The position numbers were made by a program, and so were the translations under genes. A stretch of DNA of 32,997 nucleotides from Thiomargarita sp. (GTDB lineage: Bacteria > Pseudomonadota > Gammaproteobacteria > Beggiatoales > Beggiatoaceae), in NCBI GenBank assembly GCA_020721025.1, contig DYNO01000009.1, positions 1 through 32,997 on the forward strand, written 5' to 3'. Of the stretch, positions 10,136 through 19,630 are shown piece by piece (position 1 is the stretch's first letter; each line of letters opens with the position of its first letter). A model generated the notes under the pieces. The model was not told where the DNA came from and made no database searches. It worked only from the letters and a program-made list of their open reading frames with translations.

Positions 10136-11506
10136 TCACAATGTTTGGGTTGCAAAATCTGCCAATCGGGAACGCTCGCCACGTTGTAAGGTGATATGTC
10201 CGCTGTATTGCCAAGGTTTAAAACGATCCACCACGTATGCCAAGCCCGACGTAGTTTCTGTCAAATAAGGCGTATCAATTTGTGCAATGTTGCCCAAACA
10301 CACAATTTTTGTTCCCGGTCCGGCGCGAGTCACAAACGTTTTCATCTGTTTAGAAGTCAGATTTTGGGCTTCGTCTAAGATAATGTAACGGTTGAGAAAA
10401 GTTCGCCCCCGCATGAAATTTAACGAACGAATTTTAATCCGTTGCTGCAACATGTCCGAAGTCACCGCCCGTCCCCAACTGCCACCCTCTTGATCTGGCA
10501 TTAAAACTTCCAAATTGTCCATTAATGCCCCCATCCAAGGAGTCATTTTTTCTTCCTCAGTACCGGGTAAAAATCCAATATCTTCGCCGACAGGAATTGT
10601 GACCCGGGTGATGATAATTTCACGATAACGTTGTTGATCAATGGTTTGTGCCAATCCCGCTGCCAATGCCAACAAGGTTTTTCCGGTGCCCGCCACGCCC
10701 AACAAGGTGACAAAATCAACATCAACATCCATTAATAAGTTTAAAGCAAAATTTTGTTCTCGATTGCGCGCCGTAATTCCCCATACATTTTGTTTGGCTA
10801 GGCGAAAATCTTTGACTTCCTGTATCAATGCGTGGTTACCATTGCATTTTTTCACCACTCCTTCTAAACCTTCATTGTCATAAACTGCTTGATTAGGATA
10901 CCAATTTTCGACTTGATTGCCGTCAATGGCATACACTCTGCGACCATCGAGCAGTTTTGATTCGTTTTTTTTCTGATGAGTTTTCCAAAATTCTGCATCC
11001 AATTCCATCATGCCGCGATAGAGCAAATCAACATCATCGATCACCTTGTCATTGGTATAGTCTTCGGCATGAATTCCCAAGATATGCGCTTTAATTCGTA
11101 AATTGATGTCTTTGGAAACCAAAACAACTTGACGTTGTGGGTCTTGTTGTTGCAGGGAAATTGCCGCGCTAAGTAGATGATTATCCGATGTCCGTCGTGG
11201 CAAATTTTCCGGCAACGTCGCGTTCGCTAGGAGATGGGTTTCAAACAACAATCGCCCCGATTTGCCACCCTCGTAGCTTGGTAATGCAACTCCTTGAGTT
11301 AAATCGTGTTGTTCATCAATCAATTCATCTAAAAAGCGACTGACCTGTCGCACATTGCGCGCCACTTCAGACATACCCTTCTTTGCCGCATCCAGTTCTT
11401 CAAGTACGATCATGGGTAAATACACGGTATGTTCTTGAAAACGAAATAGTGCGCTCGGATCGTGCATCAACACATTGGTATCTAAAATAAACAATTTTTG
11501 CATCAT
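10136..11506 (-). CDS. PhoH family ATPase with N-terminal PIN domain (PhoH2-like)
   Basis: PIN start KLFILDTNVLMHDPSALFRF; PhoH core LLGVAGTGKTLLALAAGL, GRTFLNRYIILDEAQNLTSKQMKTFVTRAG, LTEGERS-like LQRGERS. Confidence 0.95.
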   Translation of the reverse strand: MMQKLFILDTNVLMHDPSALFRFQEHTVYLPMIVLEELDAAKKGMSEVARNVRQVSRFLDELIDEQHDLTQGVALPSYEGGKSGRLLFETHLLANATLPENLPRRTSDNHLLSAAISLQQQDPQRQVVLVSKDINLRIKAHILGIHAEDYTNDKVIDDVDLLYRGMMELDAEFWKTHQKKNESKLLDGRRVYAIDGNQVENWYPNQAVYDNEGLEGVVKKCNGNHALIQEVKDFRLAKQNVWGITARNREQNFALNLLMDVDVDFVTLLGVAGTGKTLLALAAGLAQTIDQQRYREIIITRVTIPVGEDIGFLPGTEEEKMTPWMGALMDNLEVLMPDQEGGSWGRAVTSDMLQQRIKIRSLNFMRGRTFLNRYIILDEAQNLTSKQMKTFVTRAGPGTKIVCLGNIAQIDTPYLTETTSGLAYVVDRFKPWQYSGHITLQRGERSRLADFATQTL

Positions 11507-11634
11507 GGTGGTGGCTATCGTGGTTTTAAATCATTGAATTTATTATTGAGTCGTGACACCGTTTCGATGAACTCGCAGTAAGAATTTTTACTCGTGACGT
11601 TGGCGTGGGCTAAAACAGTTTTCATGCGGGGGTA

Positions 11635-13737
11635 TTATCGGGAATAAAGTTCCATTTTATCGGGACGGGTATGAAGTGAGCAACGCTCCAAATAAATTTG
11701 CGCTACTTTGTCCGCAGGATTACACGCTAAAACTTGTTCAAATAGTTGTTTTGCGTCCGCGCGTTCATCGGAATGGTAGAGTACAAAACCTTGTTCAAAT
11801 TCAGAAAGTGTTTGTTGCTTCAATTCAATCATTTCTGGCATATCTGCATCAAAAATCTCATAAATAGTTACTTCTTCGGTTTTACCTTTTACCATGACGA
11901 CATCAATCAGGCGAATATGATATTGATAAAGATGTTGCAATTTGAGGTAGGTATGTTCGGTAATAAGTAACGGCGTGTGATAGACCTTGGTTAAACCCTC
12001 TACCCGTGAAGCCAAGTTCACTGCATCAGAAATGACTGTCCCTTCCATCCGATTTCGTCCGCCAATTGTGCCTAAAATCAATGGGCCCGTATTCAATCCA
12101 ATCCCAATTTTAACGATAGGCATCCCAATTTCAAGTAATTGTTGGTTGTAGCCGCGCAACGTTTTTAACATTGCAATCGAGCCAGATATTGCATCGTCGG
12201 CACTTAGGGGAAATAATGCCATTATTGCATCGCCAATGTATTTATCAATCACGCCACCATGTTGCAAAATCACCGGTTCCATCCGTCCAAAATAACTATT
12301 GAGAAAATCAAATGTTTCTTTGGGGGTCATTTTTTCTGATAACGAAGTGAAGCCGCGGATATCGCAAAACAAAATGGTCATTTCTTTCTTGGTGTGCTCA
12401 CCTAAATGGACATCGACAATGCTTTTTTTATCCAATAAACTCAGAAACTCGCGGGGCACAAATCGTTCATACGCCTTGTTTAACCGGAAGATTTCATACG
12501 CGGCTTGGGTGCGTTCTTCTTCCATCTGCTTACGAACGCTGATATCGCGCACGAAGGCGAAATCATACTCTTCCCCATTAAATTCAACAAAATTAACGGT
12601 TATCTCGACTGAAAAAATTTTACCTGATTTGGTACAATATTCTGACTCAAAACTAAATGTCCCTTCCAACCTCAACTGTTCCCAATGTTCCAACCATTTA
12701 CTCGCCGGAAAATGAATATCCAAATCATGAATTGTCATGTGATACAACTCATTATGCGAATAACCGAGCACCCGACTTGCCGCCTCATTCACGTAAAGCA
12801 AACGAGCATCCCTACCGACCCACAGTACAATATCACGCGCTTTGTCAATCGAAAAACGGGTTAAACGCAGTGTCTTTTCAGCTTCTTTGCGTTCCGTCAC
12901 ATCCTGAAATACCGTGATACCATAACCTATCTGGTTGTCGGAGTTAAAAATTGGCGTACTCCAACTTTCCAACCGCAACACTTTCTCGCCAATCCGCAAT
13001 TCCAAATCATCCGATGTCGCATTTTCGCCCTGTAAGGCACGCGCCAACGTGGTTTTTTCATACGGATAAACTTCATTCGTTCCCGCGATAAACATGCGAC
13101 GACCATCAACCATATCTCGCGCACTACATTCTAATGCCAACTCCTTGCCCAATAACACTTGCGCCTTACAATTAGCATACACGGGCTGTCCTGATGCGTT
13201 GACAATTCGTACACCCACCGGCATCGCTTCTAAAAATTGGGTCAACCGACTCTCATTTTCATGCAATTTTTTAATTAAATTCGCCTGCTCTTGTGCCAAT
13301 TGATGTAATTTTTCATGCTGTTGCATCAACTCCTGTTCTTGAAAATAACTACGCACCGCCTCCACCACGGTTAAACGTAAGTCTTCAGATTGCCAAGGCT
13401 TTGAAATATAACGATATAATCGTGCATGATTAATCACCCGTCCCACTGCGTCCAAATCAGCCTGACCGGTCAACATAATTTTTAACGTATGAGGAATAAT
13501 GGTGTGAATTTGTCGGAGTAGTTCATCTCCCTTAATATGAGGCATAATATAATCAGAAATAACGAGAGGAATTTGATAACCATCGCTCAACAAATCATTG
13601 ATGAGTTCCAAGGCTTCTTCCCCATCTTCGGCAATTTCTATCAGATATTTATCGGCTAATGCCTTTTTTAATTCAATTTTCAGACTATTGAGAATTGTTT
13701 GTTCATCATCCACGCAAATTATAACATATTTATCCAT
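11635..13737 (-). CDS. Response regulator receiver - PAS - class III adenylate/guanylate cyclase
   Basis: Receiver YVIICVDDEQTILNSL...PLVISDYIMPHIKGDELLRQI...ISKPW; PAS domains; CYCc domain MTILFCDIRGFTSLSEKMTPKETFDFLNSYF...YIGDAIMALF. Start set at MDKYVIICVDDEQ. Confidence 0.93.
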   Translation of the reverse strand: MDKYVIICVDDEQTILNSLKIELKKALADKYLIEIAEDGEEALELINDLLSDGYQIPLVISDYIMPHIKGDELLRQIHTIIPHTLKIMLTGQADLDAVGRVINHARLYRYISKPWQSEDLRLTVVEAVRSYFQEQELMQQHEKLHQLAQEQANLIKKLHENESRLTQFLEAMPVGVRIVNASGQPVYANCKAQVLLGKELALECSARDMVDGRRMFIAGTNEVYPYEKTTLARALQGENATSDDLELRIGEKVLRLESWSTPIFNSDNQIGYGITVFQDVTERKEAEKTLRLTRFSIDKARDIVLWVGRDARLLYVNEAASRVLGYSHNELYHMTIHDLDIHFPASKWLEHWEQLRLEGTFSFESEYCTKSGKIFSVEITVNFVEFNGEEYDFAFVRDISVRKQMEEERTQAAYEIFRLNKAYERFVPREFLSLLDKKSIVDVHLGEHTKKEMTILFCDIRGFTSLSEKMTPKETFDFLNSYFGRMEPVILQHGGVIDKYIGDAIMALFPLSADDAISGSIAMLKTLRGYNQQLLEIGMPIVKIGIGLNTGPLILGTIGGRNRMEGTVISDAVNLASRVEGLTKVYHTPLLITEHTYLKLQHLYQYHIRLIDVVMVKGKTEEVTIYEIFDADMPEMIELKQQTLSEFEQGFVLYHSDERADAKQLFEQVLACNPADKVAQIYLERCSLHTRPDKMELYSR

Positions 13738-13759
13738 AAATAATTTCAATATTACAATG

Positions 13760-13848
13760 GTTCGGACAGTTTTAAAATTGTATTTGAGTTTTAATCGGTT
13801 GACAAACGAAATCAATATTCCCAACTTATTGATTTTACGAAAAACTGC
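13760..13848. repeat. Family 2 repeat, copy upstream of the cyclase gene
   Basis: GTTCGGACAGTTTTAAAATT...AATCGGTTGACAAACGAAATCAATATTCCCAACTTATTGATTTTACGAAAAACTG resembles the 20626-20735 element. The right end is degenerate. Confidence 0.7.
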
Positions 13849-13918
13849 TCACAGCACCGTATTTGATGTATTGACATAACGCAGAAACAACCCTGAATTT
13901 TAAAAGCTAAAAAGTCGT

Positions 13919-14878
13919 TTACTGTATTTTGAAAATGTCCTCGAAACAAGTCGCGGTCAACAGATCGACACTCCATTGTTCTAGCTCAATTAACGTAGCT
14001 TGTTCTAACCGGGCTTGCAAAGTGACTGGTAATTTCCCAAAACGTTTTTCCAGTAACCGAGCTACTACCAGACGTTCACCCTCTATCAAACCGACTTGTT
14101 TACCTTCTGCGAGACCGGCTTGTTTGCCTTCTGCGAGACCGACTTGTTTGCCCTTCTGTTCGCCTTCCAGTTGTCCCATCTGATAAATTTCACGTCCGGC
14201 ACGACTTTGCATTAAATCTAAATTTAACATGTCGATAATCTCCTGATGACTTAAATCACGAAATCGGTTCAGTAACAATAAGCCAATGATATTTAATGCT
14301 TCGCTCAATTCTTCCGTCGCGGGATAACATTTGTCAATGTGGTCTCGCCATTGTACAACTTTCTGTTTTAATATCGCTTTATCCAACTTCGGCGACACGG
14401 TAAACGGTGCTAATACAATCAAACGCGGATCAACCGCCAATAAATCTGCTTCGCTGTAATCCGTTAAAACCAGTTCTTGAACCAAATCTGTTGCTTTTGC
14501 AATGAGTTTATCCAAAGCCAAAGCAGCGGTTTGGTAACGTTTTTCAGTATAAACAATGATTCCGATAACCGGCTTCTCATCTCGACTTTTCAGACAAATT
14601 TGCAACATACTGTTTAAAGTGCGATAGCGAATATATTTATCTGTGTAACCTTGAAATTCTATCGTCACTCGGGTATTCATCGTTTCTAAAACAGGAATTC
14701 CTTCCACATCTGGACGTTGTAGTTGTTTTTCTTTAAATTCCACCGCTCGAAATTCGTAATGCTCGGCTATCTCAGTGGGAAATCCGGCTAATTTTAATAA
14801 ACCCGCGCCACTCAATTGCATTAACTGCAAGAATGTTTCGTCTGTACCACGCAATTGTCGAGATGGTTTTGTCATCAT
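13919..14878 (-). CDS. Rpn/PD-(D/E)XK nuclease-like protein (DUF2887 with DUF4351-like C-terminus)
   Basis: GIPVLETMNTRVTIEFQGYTDKYIRYRTLNSML (DUF2887-like PD-(D/E)XK core) and C-terminal ERLVVARLLEKRFGKLP...LEQWSVDLLTATCFEDIF (DUF4351-like). Confidence 0.8.
   Translation of the reverse strand: MMTKPSRQLRGTDETFLQLMQLSGAGLLKLAGFPTEIAEHYEFRAVEFKEKQLQRPDVEGIPVLETMNTRVTIEFQGYTDKYIRYRTLNSMLQICLKSRDEKPVIGIIVYTEKRYQTAALALDKLIAKATDLVQELVLTDYSEADLLAVDPRLIVLAPFTVSPKLDKAILKQKVVQWRDHIDKCYPATEELSEALNIIGLLLLNRFRDLSHQEIIDMLNLDLMQSRAGREIYQMGQLEGEQKGKQVGLAEGKQAGLAEGKQVGLIEGERLVVARLLEKRFGKLPVTLQARLEQATLIELEQWSVDLLTATCFEDIFKIQ
14079..14150. repeat. Three 24-bp in-frame tandem repeats (GKQVGL(A/I)E units)
   Basis: Units 14079-14102, 14103-14126 and 14127-14150; the last two differ at one base (CCTTCTGCGAGACCG[G/A]CTTGTTTG). 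Confidence 0.9.
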
Positions 14879-15151
14879 TTGCTTCTCAATCGATTAACTA
14901 TTGGTCACAGGAAAAAATTATCAGTTGATGGTCTTGCAACATGAGGTCTTCGGTTGAAAGAAACTGTTGAATCTACGCAGTTCTGGCAATGAATATGAGA
15001 TAAAATTTAATTTGAATTCATTATAGCCGAATTTGACACGTTAATTAGAAAAAACGTTTTCAGTGAGGCACTGCTTTTCGTTAGGTTGAACCATCAAAAT
15101 TAAATTGTTGATGTGCTAGAATCGATCACCTCATTTAGCTCAACTGTTCTC

Positions 15152-16669
15152 ATGCACAAATTATCCAATCTCTTTACTAAACGCGCAGACCCTGAATTGA
15201 TGGCAGCAGTAGATTTGGGTTCTAATAGTTTTCATTTGATTGCTGCACGTATGATTGACGGACAATTACATGTACTTGATAGTATAAGTGAAATGGTCAG
15301 ACTTGCTGCCGGGCTTGACGCACGCAATTATCTCACGGAAGAATCTCAACAACGTGCCCTTGATTGTCTCGCCAGATTTTCGCAACGATTACGGGATATT
15401 CCCACAGAAAATATTCGTATTGTCGGCACCAATACCTTGCGAGTTGCAAAAAACGCCAAAGATTTTGTCACGAAAGCCGAACAAGTGTTGCAGCATCCCA
15501 TTGATATTATTCATGGACGGGAAGAAGCGCGGTTAATTTATCTCGGCGTAGCGCACACTTTGGCAAATACACCGGAAAAACGTTTGGTGATTGACATCGG
15601 CGGAGGCAGCACCGAATTTATCATTGGGCAAAAATTTGAATCCTTACGACGAGAAAGTTTGGCGATGGGCTGTGTCAGTGCCAGTCAACGTTATTTTGCC
15701 GATGGGATGATTCGTGAAAAAACCATGCGTAAAGCGGAAATTGCAGCAATGCAGGAGTTGCAACCGATTGAGGAAATGTTTCAAAATACGGGCTGGAATG
15801 AAGTTGTGGGGGCATCGGGAACGTTGAAGGCAATCAGTCGAATTATCAATGAAATGGGCTGGGATCGCCAAATTACCGCCACCGCATTGCAAAAATTACG
15901 CGAAGTCACGTTACAAGCCAACCATCTGAATAAATTAAAATTAAAAGGTCTCAGTGAGCGACGTTTGCCCGTTTTTCTCGGTGGGCTTGCCATTCTCAAC
16001 GGTATTTTTGAAGGTTTAAATCTCAAAAGTATGAGGGTTTCTGAGGGCGCGTTGCGTGAAGGCTTATGCTACGATTTATTGGGTCGTCATCGCGATGAGG
16101 ATGTCAGGGAGCGGACAATTCAGTTTTTGACCACACGTTATTCAGTGGATACGGCACAGGCAGAACGGGTTGAAACGACGGTACTCAGTTGTTTAGAACA
16201 AGTAGCAAAATCGTGGCAATTATTGGATGAGGAATTTGCACATATCTTAAGTTGGGCGGCACGATTGCATGAAATTGGCTTGATGATTTCGCACCATCAT
16301 TACCATAAGCATGGCGAATATATTCTGCATCATTCTGATTTATCTGGATTTTCGCAACAAGAACAATGGATTTTGGCAGTCTTGGTGCGTTCTCATCGCC
16401 GCAAATTTAGTGTCGAATTGTGTCAAACCTGTTTACACATCGAGCCGAATAAATTGATTCGTTTGTGTATGTTGCTCCGTCTCGCCGTCTTGTTACATCG
16501 TGAACGGAGTCGTTTATTATTGCCTGAATTTTCAATCTTGCCATTACTGAACGGTTTAAAACTGATTTTTCCTCGCGGTTGGTTAGCGCAACACCCTCTT
16601 ACTCAAGCAGATTTAGAGCAAGAACGAGAATTTTTGAAAGTTACAAAATTGCAGCTTGAATTTGAATAA
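15152..16669 (+). CDS. Exopolyphosphatase / pppGpp phosphohydrolase (Ppx/GppA family) with C-terminal HD-like region
   Basis: MAAVDLGSNSFHLIAARMIDGQLHVLDSISEMVRLAAGLD, LVIDIGGGSTEFIIG, VVGASGTLKAI, and C-terminal LHEIGLMISHHHYHKHGEYILHHSDL. Start set at MHKLSNL. Confidence 0.94.
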   Translation: MHKLSNLFTKRADPELMAAVDLGSNSFHLIAARMIDGQLHVLDSISEMVRLAAGLDARNYLTEESQQRALDCLARFSQRLRDIPTENIRIVGTNTLRVAKNAKDFVTKAEQVLQHPIDIIHGREEARLIYLGVAHTLANTPEKRLVIDIGGGSTEFIIGQKFESLRRESLAMGCVSASQRYFADGMIREKTMRKAEIAAMQELQPIEEMFQNTGWNEVVGASGTLKAISRIINEMGWDRQITATALQKLREVTLQANHLNKLKLKGLSERRLPVFLGGLAILNGIFEGLNLKSMRVSEGALREGLCYDLLGRHRDEDVRERTIQFLTTRYSVDTAQAERVETTVLSCLEQVAKSWQLLDEEFAHILSWAARLHEIGLMISHHHYHKHGEYILHHSDLSGFSQQEQWILAVLVRSHRRKFSVELCQTCLHIEPNKLIRLCMLLRLAVLLHRERSRLLLPEFSILPLLNGLKLIFPRGWLAQHPLTQADLEQEREFLKVTKLQLEFE

Positions 16670-16680
16670 CAGTCAGCAGT

Positions 16681-16720
16681 GTCATGCACCAAGGTGTTCA
16701 AATTCACAAAGGTGTATGAC
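16681..16720 (+). terminator. Possible terminator hairpin after ppx/gppA
   Basis: GTCATGCACC / GGTGTATGAC pairs fully with one G-U wobble, followed by ATTTTG. Weak U tract. Confidence 0.35.
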
Positions 16721-16884
16721 ATTTTGCTTATACCTCCTACTCGTGCTGAATTGGCAAACCAAATAAATATGTTCAACCAATTGATTTTCATAACAATCAT
16801 CAAAAACTATCCACAGCATTGACGTTAAATGCGCCATAAAAATGTTAAAATCGCTTGCACATCCCCATAGTTTACACACTCACG

Positions 16885-17247
16885 ATGGATATTATCTACA
16901 TTCGAGACTTAAAAGTCGAAACGGTTATCGGCATTTATGCGTGGGAACGGCAAGTAAAACAATCCGTTATCCTCAATCTACAAATGGCAACCGATATTCG
17001 ACAAGCCGCGGCAACCGATCAAATTGAATACACTTTGAATTATAAAGCCGTCGCCAAACGCTTGATTGATTTCGTCAGTCATAGCCAATTTCAATTAGTT
17101 GAAACACTTGCAGAAAAAATTACTGAAGTCGTCATGACAGAATTCAATGTCCCTTGGGTACGCCTAGAATTGAACAAACGCGGCGCAGTGCGAGGGGCGA
17201 AAGATGTCGGTATTCTTATTGAACGTGGTATTAAAATCTCACAATAA
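16885..17247 (+). CDS. folB: Dihydroneopterin aldolase
   Basis: MDIIYIRDLKVETVIGIYAWERQVKQSVILNLQMATDI...LVETLAEKITEVVMTEF...LNKRGAVRGAKDVGILIER; followed by folK. Confidence 0.95.
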   Translation: MDIIYIRDLKVETVIGIYAWERQVKQSVILNLQMATDIRQAAATDQIEYTLNYKAVAKRLIDFVSHSQFQLVETLAEKITEVVMTEFNVPWVRLELNKRGAVRGAKDVGILIERGIKISQ

Positions 17248-17256
17248 TCAAAATTC

Positions 17257-17748
17257 ATGGACGCATATCTCAGTATTGGCAGTAATATTGATCCCATTTA
17301 TTATATTCAAGCCGGCGTTGCCGATTTACGTCAGCAATATGGCAAATTAAACATTTCTCCCGTCTATGAGAGTGAATCTGTTGGATTTTCTGGTAGCAAC
17401 TTTTACAATTTAATCGTCGCTTTTGAAACGGTTCAAGACCCTTACGAAGTCAACAAAAATTTGCGGATGATTGAAGCCAAACATGGCAGACAACGCAGTG
17501 GGCAACGATTTAGCTCACGCACCTTGGATTTAGATTTGATATTGTATGATAATTTAATTTTGAAAAACAATGGCTTAGAACTGCCGCGCGGCGAGATTCT
17601 TCGCTACGCGTTTGTGCTACAGCCATTGGCAGATTTAGTGCCCGATCTGTTGCATCCTGTGACAGGACAAAGTTATGCTGAATTGTGGCAACAATTTGAT
17701 AAGACTGAACAATTATTATGGCAGGTACAAATGGACTTTCCAATATGA
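17257..17748 (+). CDS. folK: 2-amino-4-hydroxy-6-hydroxymethyldihydropteridine pyrophosphokinase
   Basis: AYLSIGSNIDP, YESESVGFSGSNFYNLIVAFET, RSGQRFSSRTLDLDLILYDN, LPRGEILRYAFVLQPLADL. Confidence 0.96.
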   Translation: MDAYLSIGSNIDPIYYIQAGVADLRQQYGKLNISPVYESESVGFSGSNFYNLIVAFETVQDPYEVNKNLRMIEAKHGRQRSGQRFSSRTLDLDLILYDNLILKNNGLELPRGEILRYAFVLQPLADLVPDLLHPVTGQSYAELWQQFDKTEQLLWQVQMDFPI

Positions 17749-18647
17749 ACATCTTAGTTTTTGATATTGAAACGATTCCTGATATTGCCAGTGGACGGCG
17801 GTTATACGGTCATCCAGCGGAGATGGCACAGCTCAGTGCTGAAGATGTCGCCCGTGTCATGTCGCATTATCGGCAACAACAAACTGATGGGCAGTCGGAT
17901 ATGTTACGCCATCATTTACAACAAGTTATCGCGATTTCCGTGGTGTTTCGTTTCCGTGGGAAGGTGAAAAATAAGGACACGGGACAAGTTGAAGAAAAGG
18001 ATATTTTGGATGTACGCTCTTTGGCACAGCCCGATGCTTCAGAAAAAGAACTGCTCCAACAATTCTTTAATATTATTAAAAAATACACGCCCAACTTGGT
18101 CTCATGGAATGGCAACGGTTTTGATCTGCCCGTGTTGCATTATCGCTGTTTGTTGCATGGCGTAAATATGCAGCGTTATTGGGAAAAAGATCAAATTGAT
18201 GATGACTATGTGTTGAATAACTTTGGACAAAAACGCCGGGTTCATTTTCAATATAATAAATATTTTAATCGCTACAATGAACGCCACCTTGATTTGATGG
18301 ATGTGCTATCGGGTTATCAATCCAAAGTTTTTGCCAGTTTGGATGAAATCGCGACCATGTTGGGTTTGCCGGGAAAAATGGGAATGTCGGGCGATAAGGT
18401 GTGGGAGGCGTATCTGCGGGGTGAAATTGGACAAATTCGTGATTATTGTGAAACGGATGTGTTGAATACTTATTTGATTTATTTACGTTTTGAACAGATG
18501 CGCGGCAATTTGGGTGCCGTTGAATATTTACAAGAATGTCAACGAGTACATCAATTGTTGTTGCATGAATCTAAACCTCATTTCACCGCGTTTGCACAAT
18601 CATGGCAACGAAGCGAAGAATTTAAACAATTGATTCCCATGAGCTAA
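17745..18647 (+). CDS. Predicted 3'-5' exonuclease related to the exonuclease domain of family B DNA polymerases
   Basis: MNILVFDIETIPDIASGRRLYG, LVSWNGNGFDLPVLHYRCLLHG, RHLDLMDVLSGY, YCETDVLNTYLIYLRF. Overlaps folK by ATGA. Confidence 0.9.
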   Translation: MNILVFDIETIPDIASGRRLYGHPAEMAQLSAEDVARVMSHYRQQQTDGQSDMLRHHLQQVIAISVVFRFRGKVKNKDTGQVEEKDILDVRSLAQPDASEKELLQQFFNIIKKYTPNLVSWNGNGFDLPVLHYRCLLHGVNMQRYWEKDQIDDDYVLNNFGQKRRVHFQYNKYFNRYNERHLDLMDVLSGYQSKVFASLDEIATMLGLPGKMGMSGDKVWEAYLRGEIGQIRDYCETDVLNTYLIYLRFEQMRGNLGAVEYLQECQRVHQLLLHESKPHFTAFAQSWQRSEEFKQLIPMS

Positions 18648-18744
18648 GGAATCCTGCTGTTTAAATTTTATGAAGGCGTTCCCCCTTTGCAAATTAACAA
18701 CATGACGATGTGATAGATTTTTTTAAATAAAACAAACGGTTACT

Positions 18745-18790
18745 CGTTCCAATGCTCCGCGTTGGAATGCAGTCCAGACGCTCCAGCGTC
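18745..18790. repeat. REP-like double palindrome CGTTCCAATGCTCCGCGTTGGAATG...GACGCTCCAGCGTC
   Basis: TTCCAA/TTGGAA stem followed by GACGC-TCCA-GCGTC hairpin, intergenic. Confidence 0.7.
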
Positions 18791-18959
18791 ACAAGTCAAA
18801 GATGCTAACTGATTGAACTAAATCTAAGTTACATTTTGAATTGCGTCACTCCTAAATCTACTGAAAATGATATTTGAACGGGATAACTCCCAGAAACGGC
18901 TATGGAATTTGAGATTCTATGGCGAGATTAACTTAAAATATAGGTGATATACATTGACC

Positions 18960-19457
18960 ATGCTTCAAAAAAAAGTATGTATGATAGGTGACTTTTCTGT
19001 GGGAAAAACCAGTTTAGTCTCGCGCTTTGTGAGACAATCCTTTTCTGAAAAATATCTCACCACTGTAGGCGTAAAAATTGATACAAAAATCGTGGAGTTA
19101 GACAAAGAGACGGTGAAATTAATTTTATGGGATATTGCCGGCAATGACGCACTCACCACCACCGCGATTTCTTATCTGCGTGGTTCGGCGGGATATTTGT
19201 TAGTTGTTGATAGTACAAGACTTCCTACATGGGAAAGCGCGCTGAATCTGCGACAGGCGGTTGCTGATCAAATTGGTGAAAAACCGTTCGTGATGCTATT
19301 GAATAAAACAGATTTGCAAGAACAGTGGGAATTAGATAAGGAACTGATTCAAAGCTATATTACGCAAGGATGGCATATTTTACACACCAGTGCGAAAACT
19401 GGCATGAATGTGGAAGAGGCATTTGCGACATTGGCGAATTTAATGCTGCAAGCTTAA
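18960..19457 (+). CDS. Rab/Ras-like small GTPase
   Basis: G1 GDFSVGKTS; switch I TTVGVKIDTK; G3 WDIAGND; G4 NKTDL; G5 TSAKTGMNVEEAF. The order and spacing are typical of the Rab/Ras superfamily. Confidence 0.93.
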   Translation: MLQKKVCMIGDFSVGKTSLVSRFVRQSFSEKYLTTVGVKIDTKIVELDKETVKLILWDIAGNDALTTTAISYLRGSAGYLLVVDSTRLPTWESALNLRQAVADQIGEKPFVMLLNKTDLQEQWELDKELIQSYITQGWHILHTSAKTGMNVEEAFATLANLMLQA

Positions 19458-19630
19458 AGCAAATTTGGGCAAGGTAAAAAAACATCTGGTCTATATTTTG
19501 CCTTGTCAGCGATATCGTCTGATTTACATTTTTTTGGTCAGCTCCAACGAGACAATAACCTGTTGATTAAGTTGAACTTTAACAACTGACCACCCATTTT
19601 TCTACTTTTTAAAAGTATAGGGAGAATTCC

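Noticed and set aside
14079-14150. CRISPR-like array
   Set aside because: Repeats are contiguous, in frame and coding; there are no spacers.
15644-16026. Minus-strand ORFs inside ppx/gppA
   Set aside because: Antisense shadows of a well supported gene.
19469-19507. CAAGGTAAAA / TTTTGCCTTG as a terminator after the GTPase gene
   Set aside because: Long loop and one mismatch with no clear U tract; too weak to call.
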